DNA of 23,320 nucleotides from the NCBI GenBank assembly GCA_024688095.1, contig JAILEJ010000112.1:1-23320 (forward strand), written 5' to 3'. The notes below the pieces were generated by a model. That model had not been told where the DNA came from, did no database searches, and saw nothing but the letters and a program-made list of their open reading frames with translations. Shown piece by piece: positions 16,462-23,320 of this stretch (within the stretch, counting starts at the first letter, position 1; the number at the start of each line of letters is the position of its first letter). Made by a program: the position numbers and the translations under genes. Source of the DNA: Butyrivibrio sp. GTDB lineage: Bacteria > Bacillota > Clostridia > Lachnospirales > Lachnospiraceae.

Positions 16462-16908
16462 ATGTTTGAGAATTTAACACTTCTTTGGTTAATAGTTTGT
16501 GTGGCACTTGCTATCATTGAACTTATCACCTTTGGACTTGTTACAATATGGTTCGCTTTCGGGGCTTTGGTAGCGTGCCTTGCATCTTTAGCCGGAATAC
16601 CATTAATGGCACAGCTTATATTATTCATAATTGTTTCTATTGTTGTTATGATCCTTGTCAGGCCGCTTGCTACGAAATATGTAAATAGCAGAGTTGTTAA
16701 AACTAATATAGATGCGGCAATTGGCAAGCAGGTAGCTGTTACCCAGAAAATTGATAACAGTGCCGGTTCAGGTAAAGTTACAATGGAAGGTTCTAACTGG
16801 AATGCAGTTTCACAAAATGACAGTGAGACCTTTGAGATTGGTGACTGGGTTGAAGTTGTAAAAGTTGAAGGAACAAAGTTGTTTGTTAAAGCATTAAAAA
16901 ATGAATAA
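16462..16908 (+). CDS. NfeD-family membrane protein
   Basis: This 148-aa protein has hydrophobic helices within about residues 5-70 (WLIVCVALAIIELI..., LIWFAFGALVACLAS-like, LILFIIVSIVVMILVRPLA). A small beta-barrel OB-type domain follows (about 82-148, GKQVAVTQKIDN through ESWV-like strands to LFVKAL). This is the short NfeD1b-type form without a protease domain. AAAGGAGGG lies directly upstream. The family is consistently paired with SPFH proteins and probably organises or stabilises them in membrane domains. The SPFH partner follows 38 bp downstream, as expected. Confidence 0.9.
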   Translation: MFENLTLLWLIVCVALAIIELITFGLVTIWFAFGALVACLASLAGIPLMAQLILFIIVSIVVMILVRPLATKYVNSRVVKTNIDAAIGKQVAVTQKIDNSAGSGKVTMEGSNWNAVSQNDSETFEIGDWVEVVKVEGTKLFVKALKNE

Positions 16909-16946
16909 GTTTACAGCCTTATTAAATAAGGCAGAAAGAAGGGGAA

Positions 16947-17864
16947 ATGCCAGTTATTATTTGTATTATTATTTTAATTCTAGTTCTTATTGCAGCAAAT
17001 ATTAAAGTAGTTCCACAGGCACATGCTTATGTACTTGAAGAGCTTGGTGCATTTAAGACTGTATGGGGTGTAGGACTTCATGTTAAGATCCCTTTTATTG
17101 ATACAATTGCAAGAAAGGTTGATTTGAAAGAGCAGTATTGTGATTTTCCACCTCAGCCTGTTATTACACAGGATAATGTTACAATGCAGATTGATTCAAT
17201 TGTATTTTTTAAGATTTCAGATCCACAGGCTTATGCTTATGGTGTAAAAAATCCTATTGGAGCTATCGAAAATCTTACTGCAACAACACTTCGTAATGTA
17301 ATTGGATCACTTACACTTGATGAAACTCTTACTTCAAGAGATGAAATAAATGCAAAGATGCAGGATGCGCTTGATATTGCTACTGATCCATGGGGAATTA
17401 AGATTACTAGAGTTGAACTTAAGAATATCAATCCTCCAGAACAAATACGTGATGCGATGGAAAAACAGATGAAGGCTGAACGTGAAAAGAGAGAAAAGAT
17501 TCTTTTTGCAGAAGGCGAAAAACAGTCAGCTATTACTGTTGCAGAAGGTGAAAAACAGTCTAAGATTTTGCAGGCTGAAGCCGACAAGCAGGCAACAATT
17601 CTTCATGCTGAGGCAGAAAAAGAAAAGAAAATCCGTGAAGCTGAAGGTCAGGCACAGGCTATTAAAGCGGTTAAAAATGCCGAAGCTGAAGGTATCAGAA
17701 TGTTAAAGGATGCTGGAGCCGATGAATCAGTACTTACACTTAAGAGCCTTGAAGCATTTGAAAAGGCAGCTGATGGTCAGGCTACAAAGATAATTGTACC
17801 TTCAAATTTACAAGGGATAGCTGGTCTTGCAAGCTCAATCAAAGAAGTTGTAAATACTAAATAA
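16947..17864 (+). CDS. SPFH/Band 7 (stomatin-like) membrane-associated protein
   Basis: This 305-aa protein has an N-terminal membrane helix (about 2-20, VIICIIILILVLIAANI), then the SPFH domain (about 25-190, VVPQAHAYVLEELGAFKTVW...DNVTMQIDSIVFFKISDP). A long Glu/Ala/Lys-rich coiled coil follows (about 175-245, repeated AEGEKQS units), and a C-terminal helix ends at LASSIKEVVNTK. Stomatin-like proteins oligomerise at the membrane and scaffold lipid domains or control proteases. The ATG at 16947 follows AGAAGGGG. Co-transcription with NfeD upstream is likely, and a terminator follows. Confidence 0.92.
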   Translation: MPVIICIIILILVLIAANIKVVPQAHAYVLEELGAFKTVWGVGLHVKIPFIDTIARKVDLKEQYCDFPPQPVITQDNVTMQIDSIVFFKISDPQAYAYGVKNPIGAIENLTATTLRNVIGSLTLDETLTSRDEINAKMQDALDIATDPWGIKITRVELKNINPPEQIRDAMEKQMKAEREKREKILFAEGEKQSAITVAEGEKQSKILQAEADKQATILHAEAEKEKKIREAEGQAQAIKAVKNAEAEGIRMLKDAGADESVLTLKSLEAFEKAADGQATKIIVPSNLQGIAGLASSIKEVVNTK

Positions 17865-17935
17865 TATGATATGTCAGGAGCAAAAGAAAATTTTACCCTA
17901 TTATCATAATATAAAAAAGTAACATAAAATAAGAG

Positions 17936-17991
17936 TAACCTTTGGTTTTGTTATAAATATTTTTTTATAATAAGTCAGAGGTTATTTTTTT
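17936..17991 (+). terminator. Terminator of the NfeD/SPFH operon
   Basis: The outer stem TAACCTTTG/CAGAGGTTA (17936-17944 with 17976-17984, one G-T pair) encloses an AT-rich region with its own TTATAA pairing and is followed by seven Ts. Confidence 0.8.
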
Positions 17992-18246
17992 GTTAAAAAT
18001 TCTTATTTAAAAAATATAAAAAAAACTAATATATATAATTACGAATAGTACTTGACTTTATATTATAAAAATATTAGATCATTCAAATAAAAAAAAATGA
18101 ATTTCGGTATTGACAGGGGTATTTCTATTGGATTTGGAAAGTATAAAAATTCAATGAAATATTTTTGTTAGAAAAGCACATAGTAATATTAAATGCAAAA
18201 TGCTATTATTTTTAACGAAGAAAAAAGTTAAATTTGAGGTGGGAAA
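17992..18246. other. AT-rich intergenic region with no clear gene
   Basis: No coding frame is supported. It should hold the promoter of the next gene. TTGACT at 18052-18057 has only a poor -10 element after 17 bases. TTGACA at 18110-18115 has TATAAA too far away. No convincing promoter is called. Confidence 0.5.
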
Positions 18247-18561
18247 ATGAATGTTATTTTGAAATTGCAAGTCCTTGAACATCTAAGGAATTCAAGTGTT
18301 CAGCATGATTATGTTAATGCGCTCAGAAAGATGCACGATCTTAAACCGGGGTATATGGATTATATGACAACAGAGCCGCTTATTCCTGAAATTGAACTTA
18401 CAAGACTTGAAGATGCAGATTATGATTTATGCTGTGCTCTTATGACAATGCTTGCTTATGAAGATGGTATTGACTTTGGGAAGCATTGTTTGTCGGGGGA
18501 TGTAACACGTATTGTTGACCGTATGATGGGACTATTACAGTATGAAAGAGCAACTGCGTAA
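18247..18561 (+). CDS. Small hypothetical protein (DUF6508-like), 104 aa
   Basis: This 104-aa soluble protein is mostly helical. The segment DADYDLCCALMTMLAYEDG and the ending CLSGDVTRIVDRMMGLL recall DUF6508 proteins (acidic residue plus CALxTxL, then a short loop and a closing helix). The match is from memory and weak. GAGGTGGG lies just before the ATG. There is no transmembrane segment. It is isolated between a terminator upstream and another directly downstream, so it is probably monocistronic. No function is proposed. Confidence 0.7.
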   Translation: MNVILKLQVLEHLRNSSVQHDYVNALRKMHDLKPGYMDYMTTEPLIPEIELTRLEDADYDLCCALMTMLAYEDGIDFGKHCLSGDVTRIVDRMMGLLQYERATA

Positions 18562-18610
18562 ATAATAAAAATTTCTGTTGATTATTTTTTATTTAGTGAT
18601 ATGATATGTG

Positions 18611-18647
18611 GATAGAAATTCTGAAAAGGATTTCTATCTTTTTTTTT
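18611..18647 (+). terminator. Terminator after the DUF6508-like gene
   Basis: The stem GATAGAAAT/ATTTCTATC (18611-18619 with 18630-18638) has a 10-base loop and nine Ts. It lies only about 37 bases before the MATE gene start. Confidence 0.93.
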
Positions 18648-18683
18648 CTTACAGGAAACAGTTTTTAGATTTGGAGATGGTTT

Positions 18684-20036
18684 ATGCAGCTTGATATGAC
18701 CAAAGGCAGTCCTGTGCCTATTATTTTGAAATTCACCCTGCCAATTTTCCTTGGCAATTTATTTCAGCAGCTTTACAACATGGTTGATACTATTATTGTT
18801 GGTCGTTTTGTTGGCGCTGATGCACTTTCTGCAGTTGGATGTACAGGTACAATTATGTTTCTCGTGCTTGGTTTTTCGCAGGGACTTACAACTGGATTTA
18901 CTGTACTTACATCGCAATGCTTTGGTGCAGGAGATATGAAAAGGGTAAAGCGAAGCGTTGCAAATGGAATATTGTTATCTATTATAGTTATTATTTTTAT
19001 GACTATTATCAGTGTAATTTCAATGGATAGTATTCTTAGGCTTATGAATACACCTGAAAATATTTTTGAAGATGCTAAAATATATATTCTTACAATATGT
19101 TATGGAATTGTCGCAAGTGTATTTTATAATCTTTTTGCATCTTTTTTACGTGCAGTAGGTAATAGTACGATGCCGCTTGTTTTTTTGATAATATCTGTAG
19201 TTTTAAATGTTGTTCTTGATTTATTGTTTATTGTGGGACTTCATCTTGGAGTTTTTGGAGCAGCTCTTGCTACAGATCTTGCACAGGGTATTTCAGCTAT
19301 TTGTAGTTTCATCTATATAATGTCTACAGGTAATATTTTATGGCCTGAAAAGGGTGACTGGAAAATCAATCAGATTGATAGTGCACATCAGCTTAGAGTA
19401 GGTATGCCTATGGCACTTCAGTTTGCGATAACTGCTTCAGGTACAATGATAATGCAGAGCGCAATTAATATTTTTGGTTCTGTTGCGATTGGAGCATATT
19501 CAGCAGCATCTAAACTTGGAGGGCTACTTACACAGGGATTTCCAGCAATGGGACAGGCTATGTCTACTTACTGTGGACAGAATTTTGGAAAAGGTGATAC
19601 ATATAGAATCCGTAAAGGTGTAAGAAGCTCAGTTATTATAAGCACAATATATTCACTTGTTAGTGCCGGACTTGCGCTTATTCTTTTATCACCTGTAATG
19701 TCATTGTTTTTTAATGGTGATGATCTTGCAGCAGCAATGCCTTGGGCTAAACAGTATATTATTGTCTGTATTATTTTCTATATTCCTCTTGGATATATAT
19801 TTATTTTCAGAAATGCTATGCAGGGATGCGGTTTTGGATTTATTCCAATGCTTGGTGGTGTTGTTGAACTTGTAGCCAGGTTAATTACAGCAGTTATAGC
19901 AATTAATATAAAGAGCTTTATACTGGCTGTTGCATGTGATCCTGTTGCTTGGCTCGCAGCAGGTATATTTACAGCAATAGGATATTTATATATTATTAAA
20001 CAGATTGAAAAGCGTATGCCTTCTGTCAAATCCTGA
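18684..20036 (+). CDS. MATE-family multidrug/cation antiporter
   Basis: This 450-aa, 12-helix inner-membrane exporter has the usual MATE length. The N-terminal signature is PIFLGNLFQQLYNMVDTIIVGR, followed by GADALSAVG and TVLTSQCFGAGD. The second half repeats the fold with GFPAMGQAMSTYCGQNFGKGD. The family exports cationic drugs, dyes or metabolites in exchange for Na+ or H+. The substrate cannot be read. GGAG lies 7 bases before the ATG. Its 3' end overlaps the convergent VanZ-like gene by 11 bp, with no terminator between them. Confidence 0.93.
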   Translation: MQLDMTKGSPVPIILKFTLPIFLGNLFQQLYNMVDTIIVGRFVGADALSAVGCTGTIMFLVLGFSQGLTTGFTVLTSQCFGAGDMKRVKRSVANGILLSIIVIIFMTIISVISMDSILRLMNTPENIFEDAKIYILTICYGIVASVFYNLFASFLRAVGNSTMPLVFLIISVVLNVVLDLLFIVGLHLGVFGAALATDLAQGISAICSFIYIMSTGNILWPEKGDWKINQIDSAHQLRVGMPMALQFAITASGTMIMQSAINIFGSVAIGAYSAASKLGGLLTQGFPAMGQAMSTYCGQNFGKGDTYRIRKGVRSSVIISTIYSLVSAGLALILLSPVMSLFFNGDDLAAAMPWAKQYIIVCIIFYIPLGYIFIFRNAMQGCGFGFIPMLGGVVELVARLITAVIAINIKSFILAVACDPVAWLAAGIFTAIGYLYIIKQIEKRMPSVKS

Positions 20037-20619
20037 CGGGTAAAGCTGAAATATTTTTGACAGGATATAGTTTTTTCTTTTTATTTTTATATAATTTGTA
20101 AATCATCATAAATGTAAGGTGTCCTAAAACTGCACCTATAGTATTTGTTATAACATCATCTATCTGACAATAGCCTCTTTGTGTTATTAGCTGTAATAAT
20201 TCTAGAAAAATGCTCAATGATATCGAGAACATTGTCAGATAGCCTGTTTTTTTGAATATTGCAGAGCGTTCTGTAAGGAATAGTCCCATTGGAAAAAACA
20301 TAATTATATTTTCTATAAAGCTGGCATTTTCACCGGTTGAAACACATAATATGCTAAAAATTGACAGATTAATACCTGTTCTGGATCCGGCCTCTCTGGA
20401 TAGCAGAGCAGTTATTATCATAACTATAATATAAGTTATGAAACCGAAATTCATTATTATTTTATGATTACTAATATGCTTTTTTATAAATCCCAATCGT
20501 TCTAGTAATTTGACAATTCCTACATAAAAAAAGGCTATCAAAATTCCATATGGAATATAACTTATTGGTGTTAATAAATCAGTAGTAATGGTTGATATTA
20601 ATTCTTTTAATGCTGTCAT
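20026..20619 (-). CDS. VanZ-like membrane protein
   Basis: This 197-aa protein has about five hydrophobic helices and the VanZ-family core. Recognisable elements are NIIMFFPMGLFL, then LELLQLITQRGYCQIDDVITNTIGAVLGH. The Glu/Gln-rich LELLQ and the DDVITNTIG motif are diagnostic. VanZ itself gives low-level teicoplanin resistance, but most chromosomal homologues have no assigned role. The minus-strand ribosome site AAAGGAT precedes the ATG at 20619. The 3' end overlaps the MATE gene, so the two transcripts are antisense there. Confidence 0.88.
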   Translation of the reverse strand: MTALKELISTITTDLLTPISYIPYGILIAFFYVGIVKLLERLGFIKKHISNHKIIMNFGFITYIIVMIITALLSREAGSRTGINLSIFSILCVSTGENASFIENIIMFFPMGLFLTERSAIFKKTGYLTMFSISLSIFLELLQLITQRGYCQIDDVITNTIGAVLGHLTFMMIYKLYKNKKKKLYPVKNISALPVRI

Positions 20620-20947
20620 TTTTTATCCTTTTCACTTTGCTTAATTTAGCTTCTGAAATCGTTTTTTGTTATCTGATAATTAAAAGATACAGCTCTAAAC
20701 TAAAAGTAACCTTAATAAATAACTGAATAAAATTAAAAGAATTATTAAAAAAATTTTTATTATTTAATTGTTGATTTTTTTTATGTAATATTGTATTGTT
20801 GCTTTATAAAGCTAGATTTTATCAAATCATCTATGCGAAGTCGCTAGTTATCCCATTGGATTTATTTAATATTAAATTTTTTATTTTATAATTAACAATA
20901 TATATATTTATTGCGCGCGTAAAACTTATGCGCAGATTGGAGTAAAT
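20620..20947. other. Divergent intergenic region and rho leader
   Basis: About 330 AT-rich bases separate the divergent VanZ-like and rho genes. A candidate rho promoter is TTGATT (20771-20776), 17 bases, TATTGT (20794-20799). It would give a leader of about 140 bases before the TTG start. rho leaders are autoregulated in several bacteria, but no clear terminator or riboswitch is visible here. Confidence 0.4.
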
Positions 20948-22630
20948 TTGAGAGAAAAGTATGAGTCACTAACGCTTGCTGATCTTAAAGAAATTGCCAA
21001 AATACGTGGTATTAAAGGCATTACTGGAATGAAAAAGGCTGAGATTATTGATGCAATGTGTGCTCTGGATGAAGATGCTGCAAATAATAAAGAAGATCAG
21101 GAAAAAGTTAAAAAGACTACAGGAAAGAGAAATACCAAAAAAACAGATAAAGAAGCAGAGAACACTGAAAATAAAGAGAATGTTAGTGCTGTAGCTGATA
21201 AGAAAGAATCCGATAATAAGGTTAATGAAAGTAGAGAAACAAGAACAGATATTAAGGCTAATGAAAGTAGAGAATTAAAATCAGATAATAAGGCTAATGA
21301 AAATAGAGAATCAAAATCTGATTCAAATAAAGAAAACAGAGAGCACAAAGACGAATCTGTTAAGAAAAATAAAAAGAGTATGAACAAGAAGGTTATCATT
21401 ACTTCTGATATGTCTAAGAAGGATATGGATAGAGAAATTGTTCAGGAAAACAGAAGAGAAAGAGATCATGAATTAGAAGAGACCCGAGAACCTGTAGATG
21501 ATATTGCTGTTGGAGAATATGCAAATGGAATCCTTGAAGTAATGCAGGATGGTTTCGGATTTATCAGATGTGAAAACTATCTTCCAGGTGAGAATGATGT
21601 CTATGTTGCACCAAGTCTTATAAGAAAGTTTAATCTTAAAACTGGTGATATATTAAAAGGTGTCAGCAAGGCAAAGAAGGAAAGTGATAAGTTTGCAGCT
21701 CTTTTAAGACTTGATTCTGTAAATGGATACACACCTGATGTTGCAGCAAGAAGAAGTAATTTCGAAAATATGACACCTATTTTCCCTAACTATAAGATTC
21801 GTCTTGAGTCTCAGGGATGTCCTGTTTCTATGAGAATCATGGACATGATCTGTCCTATAGGAAGAGGTCAAAGAGGTATGATTGTTGCTCCGCCAAAAGC
21901 TGGTAAGACTACTCTTTTAAAAGATATTGCTAAAGCTGTTAAGCAGAATAGCCCTGATATTCATCTTATAGTTCTTTTGATTGATGAGCGTCCTGAAGAA
22001 GTTACAGATATCAAGGAATGTATTGAAGGACCCAATGCAGAGGTAATCTACTCAACATTTGATGAGCTTCCAGAACATCATAAGAGAGTAGCTGAAATGG
22101 TTATGGAAAGAGCTAAGAGATTAGTTGAACACAATAAGCATGTAATGATTCTTCTTGATTCAATAACAAGACTTACAAGAGCATATAACATTGTTGTTCC
22201 GCCATCAGGAAGAACTTTATCAGGTGGTCTTGATCCTGCAGCTCTTCATATGCCAAAGAAATTTTTTGGTGCTGCAAGAAATATGAGAGAGGGTGGAAGT
22301 CTTACAATTCTTGCAACAGCTCTTATAGAAACTGGTTCTAAAATGGATGACGTTATTTACGAAGAATTCAAGGGAACAGGTAATATGGAAATCGTTCTTA
22401 ACAGAAAACTTCAGGAGAAGAGAATTTTCCCTGCTATCGATATTCCAAAGTCAAGTACAAGAAGAGAGGATCTGCTCCTTACAGTAGAGGAACTTCAGGT
22501 TGTAAACAAGCTTCGTAAGGGCTTCAATGGTATGAAAGCAGATGATGCTGTAGATACATGTATTAACATGTTCTCAAAAACTCGTAACAACATTGAATTC
22601 GTCCGTATGGTCGAAAAACAGGTATTTTAA
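20948..22630 (+). CDS. rho: Transcription termination factor Rho with long charged insertion
   Basis: This 560-aa hexameric RNA-dependent ATPase/helicase releases transcripts. The N-terminal SAP-like helix bundle (about 1-40, LADLKEIAKIRGI) is separated from the RNA-binding cold-shock domain (about 188-255, RNP motif GFGFIR at 202-207) by about 140 hydrophilic residues. Those residues are rich in Lys, Glu, Asp, Asn and Ser, and so probably disordered. Walker A is APPKAGKTT (314-322), and the ATPase core and secondary RNA-binding regions are intact to the C terminus. E. coli Rho is about 419 aa, so the insertion explains the length. Translation starts at TTG 20948, with GGAG (20939-20942) upstream and no better ATG. 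Confidence 0.97.
   Translation: MREKYESLTLADLKEIAKIRGIKGITGMKKAEIIDAMCALDEDAANNKEDQEKVKKTTGKRNTKKTDKEAENTENKENVSAVADKKESDNKVNESRETRTDIKANESRELKSDNKANENRESKSDSNKENREHKDESVKKNKKSMNKKVIITSDMSKKDMDREIVQENRRERDHELEETREPVDDIAVGEYANGILEVMQDGFGFIRCENYLPGENDVYVAPSLIRKFNLKTGDILKGVSKAKKESDKFAALLRLDSVNGYTPDVAARRSNFENMTPIFPNYKIRLESQGCPVSMRIMDMICPIGRGQRGMIVAPPKAGKTTLLKDIAKAVKQNSPDIHLIVLLIDERPEEVTDIKECIEGPNAEVIYSTFDELPEHHKRVAEMVMERAKRLVEHNKHVMILLDSITRLTRAYNIVVPPSGRTLSGGLDPAALHMPKKFFGAARNMREGGSLTILATALIETGSKMDDVIYEEFKGTGNMEIVLNRKLQEKRIFPAIDIPKSSTRREDLLLTVEELQVVNKLRKGFNGMKADDAVDTCINMFSKTRNNIEFVRMVEKQVF
21215..21322 (+). repeat. Three 36-bp (12-codon) tandem repeats inside rho
   Basis: Residues 90-125 consist of three 12-residue units of the form (N/I)K(V/A)NE(S/N)RExxSD-like, i.e. 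NKVNESRETRTD, IKANESRELKSD and NKANENRESKSD. They lie in the charged insertion and suggest slippage or unequal exchange. Confidence 0.85.
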
Positions 22631-22677
22631 ATAACAATTTAATTCACAAAAAATATATCAGACGCTATAAAAATTAA

Positions 22678-22754
22678 AGTCAAAGTAAAAATTCTGTCAA
22701 GATCATGCCGCTTAGCGGGGCTATGCACTCTTGACAGAATTTTTTTCTTTGACT
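22678..22754. terminator. Long hairpin terminator downstream of rho
   Basis: A very long imperfect inverted repeat is seen. AGTCAAAG (22678-22685) pairs with CTTTGACT (22747-22754), and AAAATTCTGTCAAGA (22688-22702) pairs with TCTTGACAGAATTTT. An inner CCGC/GCGG hairpin (22708-22718) caps it. A T run follows the inner stem on the plus strand. It could stop transcription from both directions. Confidence 0.9.
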
Positions 22755-22786
22755 AATTAGTAGTAAGGCATCTGATAAATAAAAAA

Positions 22787-23320
22787 ATGCTGTCGCATGA
22801 AGAAATTATGACTCTATGAATGTAGATGTGGAGGTGAGAGTCATAAGATTTACTATAGGCAAGTAAGAATTATGACTCTACATCATTGCAGGGTGCTAAA
22901 TAAGTCATAAAATAAGAGCACTAGAGGGCTGTGTAACATGAATTTATGACTCTATGAATGCAGATGTGGCGTTGAGAGTCATAAGAAGTACTATCGACAA
23001 GTAGGAATTATGACTCTACAGCATTGCAGGGGGCTAAATAAGTCATAAAATGTAAGTGTTTGCAGATCATTGAAATCGAAATTATGACTCTATGAATGTA
23101 GATGTGACGGTGAGAGTCATAATCAGTACAATCAGCAAGTAAGGATTATGACTCTACAGCATTGCATGGTGCTAAATAGGTCATAAAATATGAGAACTTG
23201 AGGGTTGTGGAACATGAATTTATGACTCAATGAATGTAGATGTGGCTGTGAGAGTCATAAGAAGTGCTATATGCAAGTAAAAAGTATGATTCTGCAAAAA
23301 GAAATGAATATATGGCGTCA
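22787..23320. repeat. 138-bp tandem repeat array with nested inverted TTATGACT/AGTCATAA motifs
   Basis: Units start at 22806, 22944, 23082 and 23220, an exact 138-bp period, with part of a preceding unit from about 22787. Each unit holds hairpin A (TTATGACTCT, about 21 bases, AGAGTCATAA) and hairpin B (TTATGACT, 25 bases, AGTCATAA). B starts 64 bases after A. The fourth unit decays near the window edge. Units differ by substitutions but not by length. Every plus-strand frame contains stops in each unit, so it is non-coding. No spacers unique to each repeat are seen, so it is not a CRISPR array. Confidence 0.9.

Noticed and set aside
18110..18147. Promoter TTGACA with TATAAA before the DUF6508-like gene
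   Set aside because: The spacing is about 26 bases, too long for a sigma-A promoter.
21097..21399. 100-codon Ser/Leu/Phe-rich open frame on the minus strand within rho
   Set aside because: It is the complement of the Lys/Glu-rich insertion, and biased codons there suppress stops on the opposite strand.
22816..23279. Short frames (ATGAATGTAGATGTG... to TAA/TAG) repeated in each 138-bp unit
   Set aside because: Each is only about 16 codons, the differences are mostly nonsynonymous and no ribosome site precedes them.
22787..23320. Array read as a CRISPR locus
   Set aside because: The segments between motifs are mostly conserved from unit to unit, repeats alternate in orientation, and no cas gene is present.

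Overview
The window is AT-rich, codes with short intergenic gaps and strong Shine-Dalgarno sequences, and carries gene families typical of anaerobic gut or rumen Firmicutes. The best guess is a Lachnospiraceae species of the Butyrivibrio/Pseudobutyrivibrio/Agathobacter type. This rests on the DUF6110-like plus P-type ATPase pair, the DUF6320-like zinc-ribbon membrane protein beside an acyltransferase, the GH120-like intracellular glycosidase, and a Rho with a long charged insertion. No rRNA, tRNA, insertion sequence, prophage or classical CRISPR array was seen.

Layout. (1) 1-3705: a partner-switching signalling operon with a 5'-truncated STAS protein, a membrane sensor PP2C/SpoIIE-type phosphatase, a second STAS protein, a divergent GHKL-like protein and an RsbW-like kinase, closed by a strong terminator. 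No sigma factor is in the window, so the output is unknown. (2) 4021-6362: a small membrane-anchored protein overlapping an unusual P1B-type metal ATPase. The arrangement resembles ferrosome (fez) loci. (3) 6487-7954: a small orphan protein and a convergent membrane diguanylate cyclase sharing a bidirectional terminator. (4) 8289-14131: a GH120-like beta-helix glycosidase with a changed nucleophile position and a long C-terminal extension, then a condensation/acyltransferase-fold protein, a zinc-ribbon multi-pass membrane protein and a pectinacetylesterase-family hydrolase, all codirectional. (5) 14157-17864: a small conserved-looking protein, a HerA/YjgR-type ATPase, a 31-aa membrane miniprotein, and an NfeD plus stomatin/flotillin-like pair. 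(6) 18247-20619: a small hypothetical gene, a MATE exporter and a convergent VanZ-like gene whose 3' ends overlap. (7) 20948-22630: Rho, followed by a long hairpin terminator.

The most striking non-genic structure is at 22787-23320. It is a tandem array with an exact 138-bp period over nearly four units. Each unit holds two nested inverted repeats built on TTATGACT/AGTCATAA, giving 14 recognisable sites in alternating orientation. All plus-strand frames are closed in every unit, so it is not coding. The sites are spaced at 31, 33, 33 and 41 bp, close to whole helical turns. This suggests either a protein-binding DNA array or a tandem structured RNA. It is the best candidate here for something undescribed.
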